DNA of 64,000 bases from Bifidobacterium animalis subsp. animalis ATCC 25527 (GTDB lineage: Bacteria; Actinomycetota; Actinomycetes; Actinomycetales; Bifidobacteriaceae). Below are positions 7,541 through 15,808 of this stretch, in pieces (positions within the stretch are counted from its first letter, which is position 1; the number at the start of each line of letters is the position of its first letter). Under the pieces are notes generated by a model that saw only the letters and a list, made by a program, of their open reading frames with translations, did no database searches and was not told where the DNA came from. The DNA lies in the NCBI RefSeq assembly GCF_000260715.1, contig NC_017834.1, positions 1,364,001 to 1,428,000 on the forward strand, written 5' to 3'. A program made the position numbers and the translations under genes.

Positions 7541-9106
7541 TCACTCGGATTCGGTATCCCCGGATTCGCCGTCTTCCGCGATCTTCTTCAGACCGAGCAC
7601 GTCGTCGACGTCGAAATCCGGGTTCGCATCGGTTTCATAATCGATCTCCGCAGCGTCCGCTTCCTGTGCCTTCTGCCGATATTCCGGATCCACGGCAACC
7701 TGATGCACGCGCTCGGCCTTCGGCTTCGTCAAATCCGGGTGCACGCTCTCCTTGAGCAGCATGCGCGCGTCGCCCGCGGTGACGAAACTGCCGCAGATGA
7801 GCACGCCGTGCCCGTAGCCCACGCCGAGCTCATCGTCGGCATCCACGCGGTTCACCGCCTCCTGAATCGCATCCGGCAGCGATGGAATGCAGGTGACGCG
7901 CTCCGGCCCGAACACACCGCGCGCGATCTCGGCGAGCTTGTCGGCAGGCATCACGCGGTCCGTCCACGAATTCTCGGTGACGATGAGCTCGCTGACAATC
8001 GGTTCGAGCACGCCGAGATATTCCTCCACCTGCTTGTCTTCCATCATCGCGACGACGGCGACGAGCTGCGTGAAGTCGTAGTTCTCCTCAATCGCCGCGC
8101 GCAACGCCTCGGCGGCGTTCACGTTGTGGCCGCCGTCGATGATGAGCGTCGGCGACGAACGCACCTGTTCGATGCGTCCCGGAATCTTCACCGAACTCAA
8201 CGCCTCGGCCACCAGATCGCCGTCGAGCGCGCCGCTAACCGGAATCACCACCTCGCACGCGCACAATGCCGCGAGCGCGTTGTGCGCCTGATGCTCGCCG
8301 AACTTGTCGACCGGCACGTCGGCGTAGGTGCCGTTCGGCGTGCGCAGCGTGACCATCTGGCCTCCCACTGCGGGCATGCGCGAGACGACCTCCGCCTCGT
8401 AGCCGTCGCGGATGAGCGTCGCATGGTTCTCGGCCGCCGCCTGCTCGATGATCGGCATGACTTCACTCTCGTGCGGCTGCCGCCCGATGATCGCCGTGCA
8501 GCCCGGCTTGATGATGCCCACCTTCTCCTGCGCGATCTGCTCAACCGTGTCGCCGAGCCATGCCATGTGGTCCATGTCGATCGGCCCAATCACCGCCGCA
8601 TCCGCGTCGAGCACATTCGTCGCGTCCCAGCGACCGCCCATGCCGACCTCGACGATCGCGACGTCGACCGGCGCGTCCGCGAACTTCCAGATTGCCATCG
8701 CCGTGAGCACTTCGAAGAAGCTCATGCGCGGCGCGCCCTCCTCGTCCATTTTCTTGTCGACGAGCGTGACGAAGTCCTTCACCTGATTCCACAGTTCCAC
8801 GAAGTCGTCGTCGGACAGGCGCTGCCCGTCGATGGCGATGCGCTCGCTCACATGCTCGAGATGCGGCGACGTGTACAGGCCGGTCCGCATGCCGTATGCC
8901 CTGCAGATCGCTTCGGCCATGCGCGCCGTGGATCCCTTGCCGTTCGTGCCGGTGATGTGGATGATGCGGAACGAGTCCTGCGGATTGCCGAGCAGGTCGA
9001 GGATCATCTTCATTCGCTTGAGATCCAGGTTCGTCGTGTTCCGCTCGCTCGGACGGCTCATGATGTCTCGCTCGACGTCCCGCACACTCATCTGATTGTC
9101 GCTCAT
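7541..9106 (-). CDS. folC: Folylpolyglutamate synthase / dihydrofolate synthase
   Basis: A 521-residue Mur-ligase relative. It has an ATP loop GTNGKGST near residue 53, the SPHLEHVSERIAIDG folate-binding segment, the MGGRWDATNVLD region and a C-terminal domain with PGRIEQV and DGGHNVNAAEALRAA. It adds glutamate to folates, and in many bacteria also makes dihydrofolate from dihydropteroate. About 45 acidic residues extend beyond the usual end, a tail I cannot assign. The ATG at 9106 is chosen because GGAAGAG lies 5 nt before it; a GTG at 9112 is an alternative. It is divergent from the two-component system, and its 3' end faces the repeat cluster. Confidence 0.93.
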   Translation of the reverse strand: MSDNQMSVRDVERDIMSRPSERNTTNLDLKRMKMILDLLGNPQDSFRIIHITGTNGKGSTARMAEAICRAYGMRTGLYTSPHLEHVSERIAIDGQRLSDDDFVELWNQVKDFVTLVDKKMDEEGAPRMSFFEVLTAMAIWKFADAPVDVAIVEVGMGGRWDATNVLDADAAVIGPIDMDHMAWLGDTVEQIAQEKVGIIKPGCTAIIGRQPHESEVMPIIEQAAAENHATLIRDGYEAEVVSRMPAVGGQMVTLRTPNGTYADVPVDKFGEHQAHNALAALCACEVVIPVSGALDGDLVAEALSSVKIPGRIEQVRSSPTLIIDGGHNVNAAEALRAAIEENYDFTQLVAVVAMMEDKQVEEYLGVLEPIVSELIVTENSWTDRVMPADKLAEIARGVFGPERVTCIPSLPDAIQEAVNRVDADDELGVGYGHGVLICGSFVTAGDARMLLKESVHPDLTKPKAERVHQVAVDPEYRQKAQEADAAEIDYETDANPDFDVDDVLGLKKIAEDGESGDTESE

Positions 9107-9225
9107 AAGCACTCTTCCCGCGTATGTATACAGACCTCGTCCATTCTATGCACTTGCCCGACCGTCCGCCGCCAGCGCACGCTATAGTGTTTCCTACATG
9201 GTTGAGCGCGGGACTTGTGGGCCGT

Positions 9226-9864
9226 ATGGATGACGATGCAGGCATGACGACGGAGACATCGGAGACGACGGATCGGCACGGCCGATACACGCTCGGCATT
9301 GTGGACAACGACCCGCTGGTTGCCGAGGCGCTACGCTCCTCATTCAAACGCTTCCACGCCCCGCTCGAGGTGATCTGGACGCTCACCGACTCCGAAGATG
9401 CCCTCGCCCGCTGTCTGCATGCGCAGGGCCGCCCCGACGTCCTCCTCACCGACATCGACATGCCCCGCCTCTCCGGCCGCGGCCTCTTCCATGAACTCCA
9501 AAACCGCAAACCCCCCATCACCGTCATCGGCATCTCCGCGTTCCCGAACATCGCCGAAGAACCCGGTTTGGTCATCCTGCCCAAGGAATCCACCGTCGAG
9601 GAGATCGTCCAACTCGCCGGCATGCTCCGCCACGACGACCTGACCCGCTGGGTCCCGACCCCCACGAAACCAAACCCACTCTCCCCCAGTGAACTCCAAG
9701 CCCTCACCCACTACTCCGAAGGTCTTACAACCACCGCGATAGCCCACACCATGCACGTGAGCGAGTCAAGCGTGAAGACCTTCGCCAAGCGCGCGTATGA
9801 GAAACTCGACGCCCATTCCCGCACCGAAGACATCGTCATCTGCGTAAGAAACGGGTGGATCTGA
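9226..9864 (+). CDS. NarL/LuxR-family response regulator
   Basis: A 212-residue regulator. The receiver domain has acidic residues in LGIVDNDPLV, the phospho-acceptor aspartate in LLTDIDMPRLSG and the lysine in ILPKEST. A short linker leads to a LuxR-type helix-turn-helix, SPSELQALTHYSEGLTTTAI with SSVKTFAKRAYEKL. It stops 1 nt before the kinase gene, so the two form a two-component operon. The start is uncertain: the frame is open from 9124, with ATG codons at 9226 and 9244 and no strong Shine-Dalgarno sequence. TATAGT at 9183-9188 is a likely -10, which favours a start after about 9195. Its targets are unknown; the downstream minus-strand lipoprotein gene is not co-transcribed. Confidence 0.85.
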   Translation: MDDDAGMTTETSETTDRHGRYTLGIVDNDPLVAEALRSSFKRFHAPLEVIWTLTDSEDALARCLHAQGRPDVLLTDIDMPRLSGRGLFHELQNRKPPITVIGISAFPNIAEEPGLVILPKESTVEEIVQLAGMLRHDDLTRWVPTPTKPNPLSPSELQALTHYSEGLTTTAIAHTMHVSESSVKTFAKRAYEKLDAHSRTEDIVICVRNGWI

Positions 9865-9865
9865 C

Positions 9866-10984
9866 ATGACCGAAATACTATCTGCAGACTCCCCAACCAA
9901 ACCGAGACTGCTCACCAAACTCGTCGCCCACCTGCGCGCGCATCCATTCATCATCACTGGCACATTGTTCTGCGCAGCAGTGCTCGTGTTTGAATGGCTC
10001 ACGTATTGGCCGGATCTCAACAGCTTCGAGACTGCCTTGAGCACACTGATTCTCGTGCTCACGCTTGGTGTCGCCGCCAAGCCGGTCCTGTTCAGTCTGT
10101 CGATCATCGTCGTCGAAGTACTGTGTGGGATCTCCTACATCTTCCCGATCGTCCACTCCGGTCCGACCGTCTATTACAGCGTCTGGCTTGCGCTCATCGT
10201 AATCGGTTACGAAATGCCCGCGAAATACGCGATTCCGATCACCGTGATTGCCGCGCTCGACACGATGGTCGACAACTCGATCTTCCAGGTGCCGTTCGAC
10301 GCGAACGACATCGGTTTCGCCGCCACGTTCCTGCTCGATGGGTTCGCAGGCCTCGCAATCCGCCGCAACAAGGAGTTCGCACGACTCAAATACGAACAGC
10401 ACGAACAGGCCAAGCAGATTCATCTCGTCCGCACGCTGCACGACGACATCGGCGGCTCGCTCTCCTACGCACTGCTGCTATGCCGGAACGCTCAGGCCGA
10501 GACCGATCCGGACACGCTGCGCACGTCGCTGGAGACAATCACGCAAACCGTGGAATCCACGCTTGCAGATCTGCGCACCAATATCATCACGCCACTTTCC
10601 GCATCCACACTGGCATCCACGGCGATATCCCGTAACGTGGATGAGTCGACGACCACCGGCAGCTGCGCTCGCCTATGCCAGAACGTGCTCAGGCAGCGGG
10701 CACGGCTGGAACAAGCGGGATTCAACGGCACGATTCATGTGTCTGGCGAGGCGACAGACGAATCTGCGAACTTCGTGAACACATGCCTTACGGAGATCTG
10801 CAACAACATCCTCAAGCACGGCACCCATTCGTATGTGGTGCGCATCAGGTTCGGCGAGCGCACCACACTTGTCGCCTCGAACGAGATTGCAGCGGGCAAG
10901 TCACATCCTGATTCGGCTCATCATGGTCTGGAGATGCTCGAATCCAGCCTCCACGACCTCGGCGCGACGATGACCGTCAGCTAG
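9866..10984 (+). CDS. Sensor histidine kinase, HisKA_3 (NarL-partner) type
   Basis: A 372-residue membrane kinase. The first 165 residues hold about five hydrophobic segments (roughly 28-45, 58-90, 102-116, 122-133 and 151-165) with only short loops between them, so there is no large extracellular sensor domain. The phosphorylation site is H192 in LHDDIGGSLSY, the H-box of the HisKA_3 family. An asparagine box, EICNNILKHG (N313-N314), and a short degenerate glycine box, HHGLEMLESS, follow. The ATPase domain is compact and the usual aspartate-rich motif is hard to find. It starts 1 nt after the regulator stop, so translation is probably coupled. The signal is unknown; cell-envelope stress is only a guess from the topology. 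Confidence 0.85.
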   Translation: MTEILSADSPTKPRLLTKLVAHLRAHPFIITGTLFCAAVLVFEWLTYWPDLNSFETALSTLILVLTLGVAAKPVLFSLSIIVVEVLCGISYIFPIVHSGPTVYYSVWLALIVIGYEMPAKYAIPITVIAALDTMVDNSIFQVPFDANDIGFAATFLLDGFAGLAIRRNKEFARLKYEQHEQAKQIHLVRTLHDDIGGSLSYALLLCRNAQAETDPDTLRTSLETITQTVESTLADLRTNIITPLSASTLASTAISRNVDESTTTGSCARLCQNVLRQRARLEQAGFNGTIHVSGEATDESANFVNTCLTEICNNILKHGTHSYVVRIRFGERTTLVASNEIAAGKSHPDSAHHGLEMLESSLHDLGATMTVS

Positions 10985-11032
10985 GAGGATGGAATCTGGA
11001 CTCTGGCAATCGAACGATGAGGAATCAGAAGT

Positions 11033-12277
11033 TCAATTGGCATCCGGAGCCTTCCAGTGCATGCGTGGGTTGGGTGCGAAGTCAGTCGGCAGGTAATCGG
11101 TTGTTCCGCTCAGCATCTCGTTGAGTCTGCCGTCGGTGTCGATGGCATATACGGAATCAAGGTTCTGAATGTCCGATTCGTAGAGCTTGTACACGAAGAT
11201 CTTGCAGCGATTGCGCCCATCCTCCGGCACTGCGATCACCGTGGCGAAGCCGCCGGTCCCTTTGGCCAGAAGGGTCTTCAAGAGCGGTAGGCTATCGTTG
11301 CCCAGTGAATCGGGAAGATGGAAGTGCTGGTGGTCGATGTGGCTCGTGGTTGTGTTCACTGTCTCGATGGCTCCGGATTCGAGGAACACCGTCAGTTGGT
11401 CGCCTACGGTGAGCCCTGCGCCATAACGCATGGTGTTGTCGTCCTGCGATCGCATCACATCCTTGGCGAAGTCGATCACCTCGGCGCTGGTGAGCTTATG
11501 CGTCTTCACGTTCCACTTGATGAGGTTCCACAGCTTGATGTCTTCCTTGTAAGCGGGCGAGGGCGAGGTGCCCAAGAGCGACAGCTCGTCATTGATGCAA
11601 GGCGCTGCGCCAACGACCTGCGGCAGATCGATCTTCGGCACCGACAGGCTTGCCACGGACGCCACCTTGCGGCCGCTCCGAGGATTGTCGATGCGATACA
11701 GATTGGTCGCGGTCGTATCCTGAGACACGGCATAGGTCCCGCTCGTGCATTGTGCGATAGCTTGCGGCACCTCCCCCTCCAATGTCAAGGATGCATCAGG
11801 CTCGGGCGTGAACCACTGCAACGTGAAGTTCGACCGGTCAGTGAACGGCGCGTCGTATACGGTGATCACTGCGTCGTTCGCAACCGATACCAACGCCCAT
11901 TGTGTTCCGAACGTCTCTTGCCGGTCCTTGACCTATCCCTTGCCGTGTTCATTCGAAATCAGGTAGTCACGCTTCTGGTCCTGGAAGAACACGCCGGTGT
12001 CGTTCCACACGATGTGCTGTTGGAGCATACCTTCCGTCTGAATGTATTCCGCGCGGCCATTGCTGTGTACGAGTGCCACATAGCCCTTGTCGACGGTCTC
12101 GAACTTCTTGCTCGACGGGTTGAGCGCAATCGCTGCAATCACATCATCAAGTTCTGCAGACTCCGGCGAGACGATCCTCATTCCGAACGCCCCGGCCATG
12201 CCGTCACGCACGCTGCATCCGCCCACGACCATGCATACGCATATCACGGCTGCGATCTTGGCGAATATCCTACGCAT
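11033..12277 (-). pseudogene. Lipoprotein gene interrupted by an in-frame TAG codon
   Basis: Start ATG at 12277 with AGGAGG 8 nt upstream. The N-terminus is a lipoprotein signal: two arginines, a hydrophobic stretch and the lipobox VGGC with the cysteine at residue 21. The frame runs to a TAG at 11933-11935 (codon 115) and continues in the same frame with no other stop to TGA at 11033. The full product would be about 413 residues. The part after the TAG starts VKDRQETFGTQWALVSVAND and reads as normal protein sequence, with no frameshift. Restart is unlikely because the next start-like codon (TTG at 11893) lacks a Shine-Dalgarno sequence. I do not recognise a domain. It could be a recent nonsense mutation, a sequencing error, or less likely readthrough. 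Confidence 0.75.
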
Positions 12278-12354
12278 CGCGCTCACCTCCTGAATGATTG
12301 GTGTACTTCCATTCCAGCATCAGCGAGCGCGACACTCAATCTATCGCTGTCCCC

Positions 12355-12602
12355 AAAACGGTCAATCTGCGAACAGATTCGCAATCAGACGACCACACTG
12401 TCACCAAGTTTGGTCGATTACCGCGCACGGCGTTCGGCAGACTGCCATAGTCTGCTCTGATATGGTCGTTCCCTGCGCGCGGCGTTCGGTAAACGACCAT
12501 AGTTCGCCGTACTTTGGTCGTTCACTGCACAACGCGTTCGGTACACGACCAAAGTTAGCTGCAGTACAGTCGTTTACCGCACACTGTGTTCGGTAGCCGA
12601 CA
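12355..12602. repeat. Cluster 2 of the 52-bp palindromic repeat (5 units)
   Basis: TGGTCG-like cores fall at 12359, 12411, 12463, 12515 and 12567, exactly 52 bp apart. Unit 3 has arms TATGGTCGTT / AACGACCATA (12461-12470 and 12492-12501). Unit 4 has 11-bp arms starting ACTTTGGTCG (12511-12521 and 12545-12555). The two units differ at the same arm positions, and the differences are matched, so both still pair. The loop carries a conserved GCGTTCGGTA-like segment. The outer units are degenerate. The cluster occupies the divergent 422-bp gap between the broken lipoprotein gene and pepP, unlike clusters 1 and 3, which lie between convergent genes. Confidence 0.85.
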
Positions 12603-12699
12603 CTGGCGTTCTGCTGTGCACGGCGAACAGATTCGCGCCCGCGACTACCATGTTGGGCAATAGATATCTCATGCCCAAACAGTGGAGAAAAGAGCAGCA

Positions 12700-14271
12700 A
12701 TGAGCGAAGTGATCACCGAGCAGGACAAGGAATACGAGGCGCGTGAGCAGGCGGGGGCGCCCGGCGACGATCAACCAATGAACGACCGCGTGAACAATCG
12801 TTCGCTGCGCCCGCGTTCCGACGCGTTCGCGGACTTCATGAGCGGCGGCTGGGACGACAACGAGCCCGAGATCGAACGCCTTGAATCCGCCTCCTACATT
12901 CCGGCACGACTCCAGGTGCTGAGCGAGGCGTTCCCCGGCGAGCGTCTGGTGATTCCGGCAGGCCAGCCGAAGGTGCGCAACAATGACTGCGACTACGCGT
13001 TCCGCCCGGATTCCGCGTTCTCCTATTACACCGGTCTCGGCCAGGACTACGAGGCGGGCGCGGTGCTCGTGCTCGACCCGAACGAGGATGGCACGCATAC
13101 GCCGATGCTGTTCGTGGCCCCGCGCGCAGACCACTACACACAGGACTTCTTCAAGGACCCACACTACGGCGAGTACTGGGTCGGCCCGCGCGCCGGATTG
13201 AAGGAGCTCGAGGCGATGACCGGCATCGAGACGCACGACATCGCCCAGCTGGACGACATGCTCGGCAAGGACGTCGGTACCGAGAACGGCGCCGTGCAGC
13301 TGCGCGTGATCCGCGAGACGGATCCGCAGATCACGGCCATCGTGAACGAGGTGCGCGAGGGGCATGGTTTCCCGGATGAGGCCGACAATACGGTGCGCGA
13401 CGACAAGCTGCACGAATTCGCCTCCGAAGCGCGCATGGAGAAGGACGACTTCGAGGTGCGCGAGATCCGCCGTGCCGTCGACGCCACCAAGCACGGCTTC
13501 GACAACATTCTGAGAAAGCTACCGAGCACACTGGGCAAGCCACGCTCCGAACGCATTCTCGAAGGCGCATTCAATGCGGTTTCACGCGAGGAAGGCAACG
13601 AGGTCGGCTATGACACAATCATTGCCTCGGGTGCCCATGCGCCGATTCTGCATTGGATCCGCAACACGGGCACCGTGAACGATGGCGAGCTGCTGCTCAT
13701 CGACGCCGGCGTGGAAGTCGATTCGCTGTACACCGCCGACATCACGCGCACGTTCCCGACGAACGGCAAGTTCACCGATTTCCAGAAGAAGCTGTACCAG
13801 GCCGTGCTCGACTCGCAGCAGGCCGGGTTCGAAGCCGCGAAGCCGGGCGCGACCTACTCCGACATCCACCATGCCTGCATGCGCGTGATCGCCGAACGGC
13901 TGCATGACTGGGGCATTCTTCCGGTGGACGTCGAGGAGAGCCTCTCGCCCGAGGGACAGCAGCACCGCCGTTGGCTCGCATGCGGCGTCGCGCATCATCT
14001 CGGCCTTGACGTGCACGACTGCGCGCAGGCCCGCTATGAGTCGTACCAAGGTGCGAAGATCACGCCGGGCATGGTGTTCACGATCGAACCGGGCCTCTAC
14101 TTCCGCGAGGACGATCTGATGATTCCGCCGGAGTACCGCGGCATCGGCATTCGCATTGAAGACGACGTGCTGATGACCGAGGATGGCCCGGAATGGATCT
14201 CCGCCGGCATTCCGAAGCAGATCGACGACGTCGAGGCCTGGATGGCGCAGATAGCGGCCGAGAACAACTAA
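12700..14271 (+). CDS. pepP: Xaa-Pro aminopeptidase (M24 family)
   Basis: A 523-residue protein. After about 45 polar residues comes the aminopeptidase P N-terminal domain (FRPDSAFSYYTGLGQDYEAG), then the pita-bread catalytic domain. The metal-binding residues appear in order: two aspartates in LIDAGVEVDSLYTADITRTF, a histidine in VAHHLGLDVHD, a glutamate in FTIEPGLYF and a glutamate in GIGIRIEDDVLM. It removes the N-terminal residue from peptides with proline in second place, in the cytoplasm. The ATG at 12700 is used; an upstream GTG at 12682 overlaps the Shine-Dalgarno-like GGAG. A Nudix gene follows 13 nt downstream, probably in the same operon. Confidence 0.93.
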   Translation: MSEVITEQDKEYEAREQAGAPGDDQPMNDRVNNRSLRPRSDAFADFMSGGWDDNEPEIERLESASYIPARLQVLSEAFPGERLVIPAGQPKVRNNDCDYAFRPDSAFSYYTGLGQDYEAGAVLVLDPNEDGTHTPMLFVAPRADHYTQDFFKDPHYGEYWVGPRAGLKELEAMTGIETHDIAQLDDMLGKDVGTENGAVQLRVIRETDPQITAIVNEVREGHGFPDEADNTVRDDKLHEFASEARMEKDDFEVREIRRAVDATKHGFDNILRKLPSTLGKPRSERILEGAFNAVSREEGNEVGYDTIIASGAHAPILHWIRNTGTVNDGELLLIDAGVEVDSLYTADITRTFPTNGKFTDFQKKLYQAVLDSQQAGFEAAKPGATYSDIHHACMRVIAERLHDWGILPVDVEESLSPEGQQHRRWLACGVAHHLGLDVHDCAQARYESYQGAKITPGMVFTIEPGLYFREDDLMIPPEYRGIGIRIEDDVLMTEDGPEWISAGIPKQIDDVEAWMAQIAAENN

Positions 14272-14284
14272 GGAACACAGGAGC

Positions 14285-14812
14285 ATGTCGACCCCCGATT
14301 TCATTCTCGAACTTCGCAAACACATCGGCCACATGCCGTTGTGGCTCATTGGCATCACCGCCTATGTGACCGACGGCGACGGTCGGGTATTGCTCGGACG
14401 TCGCCTCGACACCGGCGAATGGGCGCTGGTCTACGGCATCAACGAGCCCGCCGAGGATCCGGCGGACACCGTGGCGCGCGAAGTGAGGGAGGAGACGGGA
14501 GTCGACGTGATCCCCACCGATCTCGTCTCGGTCAAGGCGTCCACGCGCATGGTCACGTACGCGAATGGCGACCAGACCCAATACCTCGACCTCACCTACC
14601 TGTGCCGGCTCGACCCGAGCGGCAACACCGAGCCATTCGTGGGCGACGACGAAAATCTGGGCGTGGGCTTCTTCCCGCTCGACCAGCTGCCCGCTCCCCT
14701 TGCGCAATCCACGGTGGAACGCATGGCGTATGTGCGCGAGTATCTGCTCAACCGGGACCACGGCGACGCACACGCGCAGTTCACATTCCGCGGTGAAATC
14801 GAACACCTGTGA
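14285..14812 (+). CDS. Nudix hydrolase
   Basis: A 175-residue protein with a complete Nudix box, GINEPAEDPADTVAREVREE followed by TGV, matching G-x5-E-x7-R-E-x2-E-E-x-G. Core strands flank it (LIGITAYVTDGDGRVLLGRR before, LDLTYLCRLDPSG after). Such enzymes cleave nucleoside diphosphates linked to another group; the substrate cannot be deduced. ACAGGAGC before the ATG gives good translation. It follows pepP closely and is likely co-transcribed with it. Confidence 0.88.
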   Translation: MSTPDFILELRKHIGHMPLWLIGITAYVTDGDGRVLLGRRLDTGEWALVYGINEPAEDPADTVAREVREETGVDVIPTDLVSVKASTRMVTYANGDQTQYLDLTYLCRLDPSGNTEPFVGDDENLGVGFFPLDQLPAPLAQSTVERMAYVREYLLNRDHGDAHAQFTFRGEIEHL

Positions 14813-14932
14813 TGTATTCCATGTTTGCCAAGAGCTAGTTCAGCGAAAACACAGCTTCACGCGTCTATGATGAACCTCAGACTGGCGGAGACACCGCCGC
14901 ACGCAGAGTCTGCGTGGACCTACGAGGTGAAT

Positions 14933-15622
14933 ATGACTAGAATCGCCGTACTCGGAGCAAACGGACGCATCGCACGCATTGCCGAAGACATGCTGCTCGC
15001 CCATGACGACATTGAACTGGCATTGTTCATTCACACTGAGAACGAACTCGGTGCCGACATCAAGAACAACCCGCGCGTGACGCTCGTCAAGGGCGATGCG
15101 AAGAACCCGGATGACGTGCTCGCCGCCATCAAGGGCGCCGATGAGGTGTACGCGAACCTCGCCCCGGGCCGTGACGGCAGCGCAGACATCGTTCCCATGG
15201 CCAAGGCGGTCGTGAGCATGATGGACAAGGCCGGCATCAAGCGTCTGATCTGGATCTCATCGCTCGGCATCTACGGCGAGGTCCCCGGCGAGTTCGGCGC
15301 ATGGAACGCCAAGGTGCTCGGCGACTACCTCATCAACTACCGCAAGGCCGCAGATGTGGTCGAAGCCAGCGACCTGGATTATACGATCATTCGTCCGGCA
15401 TGGCTCACCGACAAGGACGAGATCGACTTCGAGATCACCGAGAAGGGTGAACTCTTCAAGGGCACCGAGGTCTCGCGCAAGTCCGTGGCCAGCGAGGTCG
15501 TGGAGCTGCTGCTCAACCCGAGCGAGGAAGTCCGCGCCTCGATCGGCCTCGACAAGCCGGGCACCGAAGGCGACAAGCCGGAATGGATGCTCTCGAACTC
15601 CACCGAGCACCTGTCCGAGTAA
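14933..15622 (+). CDS. NAD(P)-binding Rossmann-fold oxidoreductase (NmrA/YwnB-like)
   Basis: A 229-residue protein starting MTRIAVLGANGRIARIAEDM, a glycine-rich dinucleotide-binding loop (GANGRIA) at residues 8-14. LIWISSLGIYGEVPGE and the FNYR-like segment NYRKAADVVEASDLDYTIIR are typical of short, atypical SDR proteins of the YwnB/NmrA type. It lacks the classical YxxxK pair in a clear context, so it may be a redox-linked regulator or reductase of unknown substrate. The ATG at 14933 has GAGGTGA 3 nt upstream; the frame is open from 14825 but with no domain content. It has its own terminator. Confidence 0.8.
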   Translation: MTRIAVLGANGRIARIAEDMLLAHDDIELALFIHTENELGADIKNNPRVTLVKGDAKNPDDVLAAIKGADEVYANLAPGRDGSADIVPMAKAVVSMMDKAGIKRLIWISSLGIYGEVPGEFGAWNAKVLGDYLINYRKAADVVEASDLDYTIIRPAWLTDKDEIDFEITEKGELFKGTEVSRKSVASEVVELLLNPSEEVRASIGLDKPGTEGDKPEWMLSNSTEHLSE

Positions 15623-15642
15623 CGGCTTGGCATAGATAGCCC

Positions 15643-15702
15643 AAGGCACCCGAATCGGGATTGGCATCGCGCATGTCACCCGATTCGGGTGCCTTGTTTT
15701 TT
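15643..15702 (+). terminator. Terminator of the Rossmann-fold gene
   Basis: A perfect 17-bp stem (15643-15659 with 15679-15695) encloses a 19-nt loop and is followed by GTTTTTT. Confidence 0.88.
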
Positions 15703-15711
15703 GGGCGTGTC

Positions 15712-15747
15712 GATGTATTAACTGCGTTAATATATAAACATCGTTAA
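15712..15747 (+). promoter_or_regulatory. Candidate operator/promoter of the ROK regulator
   Basis: An AT-rich patch in GC-rich DNA holds GATGT (15712-15716) facing ACATC (15738-15742). It also has repeated GTTAA motifs, one ending in the palindromic GTTAAC at 15743-15748. TATATA/TATAAA inside it could serve as a -10. Autoregulation by the ROK protein is an inference from position. Confidence 0.35.
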
Positions 15748-15808
15748 CACATGAGTTCGCGGCTGCCCAGCGGCCGTACACAACGGAGTGAACGCCGAAG
15801 GAGGTGCC

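Noticed and set aside
7373..9187. 604-codon open frame on the plus strand across folC
   Set aside because: It is antisense to folC, has a histidine- and arginine-rich composition typical of a shadow frame in GC-rich DNA, and shows no domain.
11033..11893. Separate gene starting at TTG 11893
   Set aside because: It lies in the same frame as the upstream lipoprotein fragment with no Shine-Dalgarno sequence; one interrupted gene is the simpler reading.
12355..12602. CRISPR array
   Set aside because: The 52-bp units are imperfect palindromes without conserved repeats separated by unique spacers, and no cas genes lie nearby.
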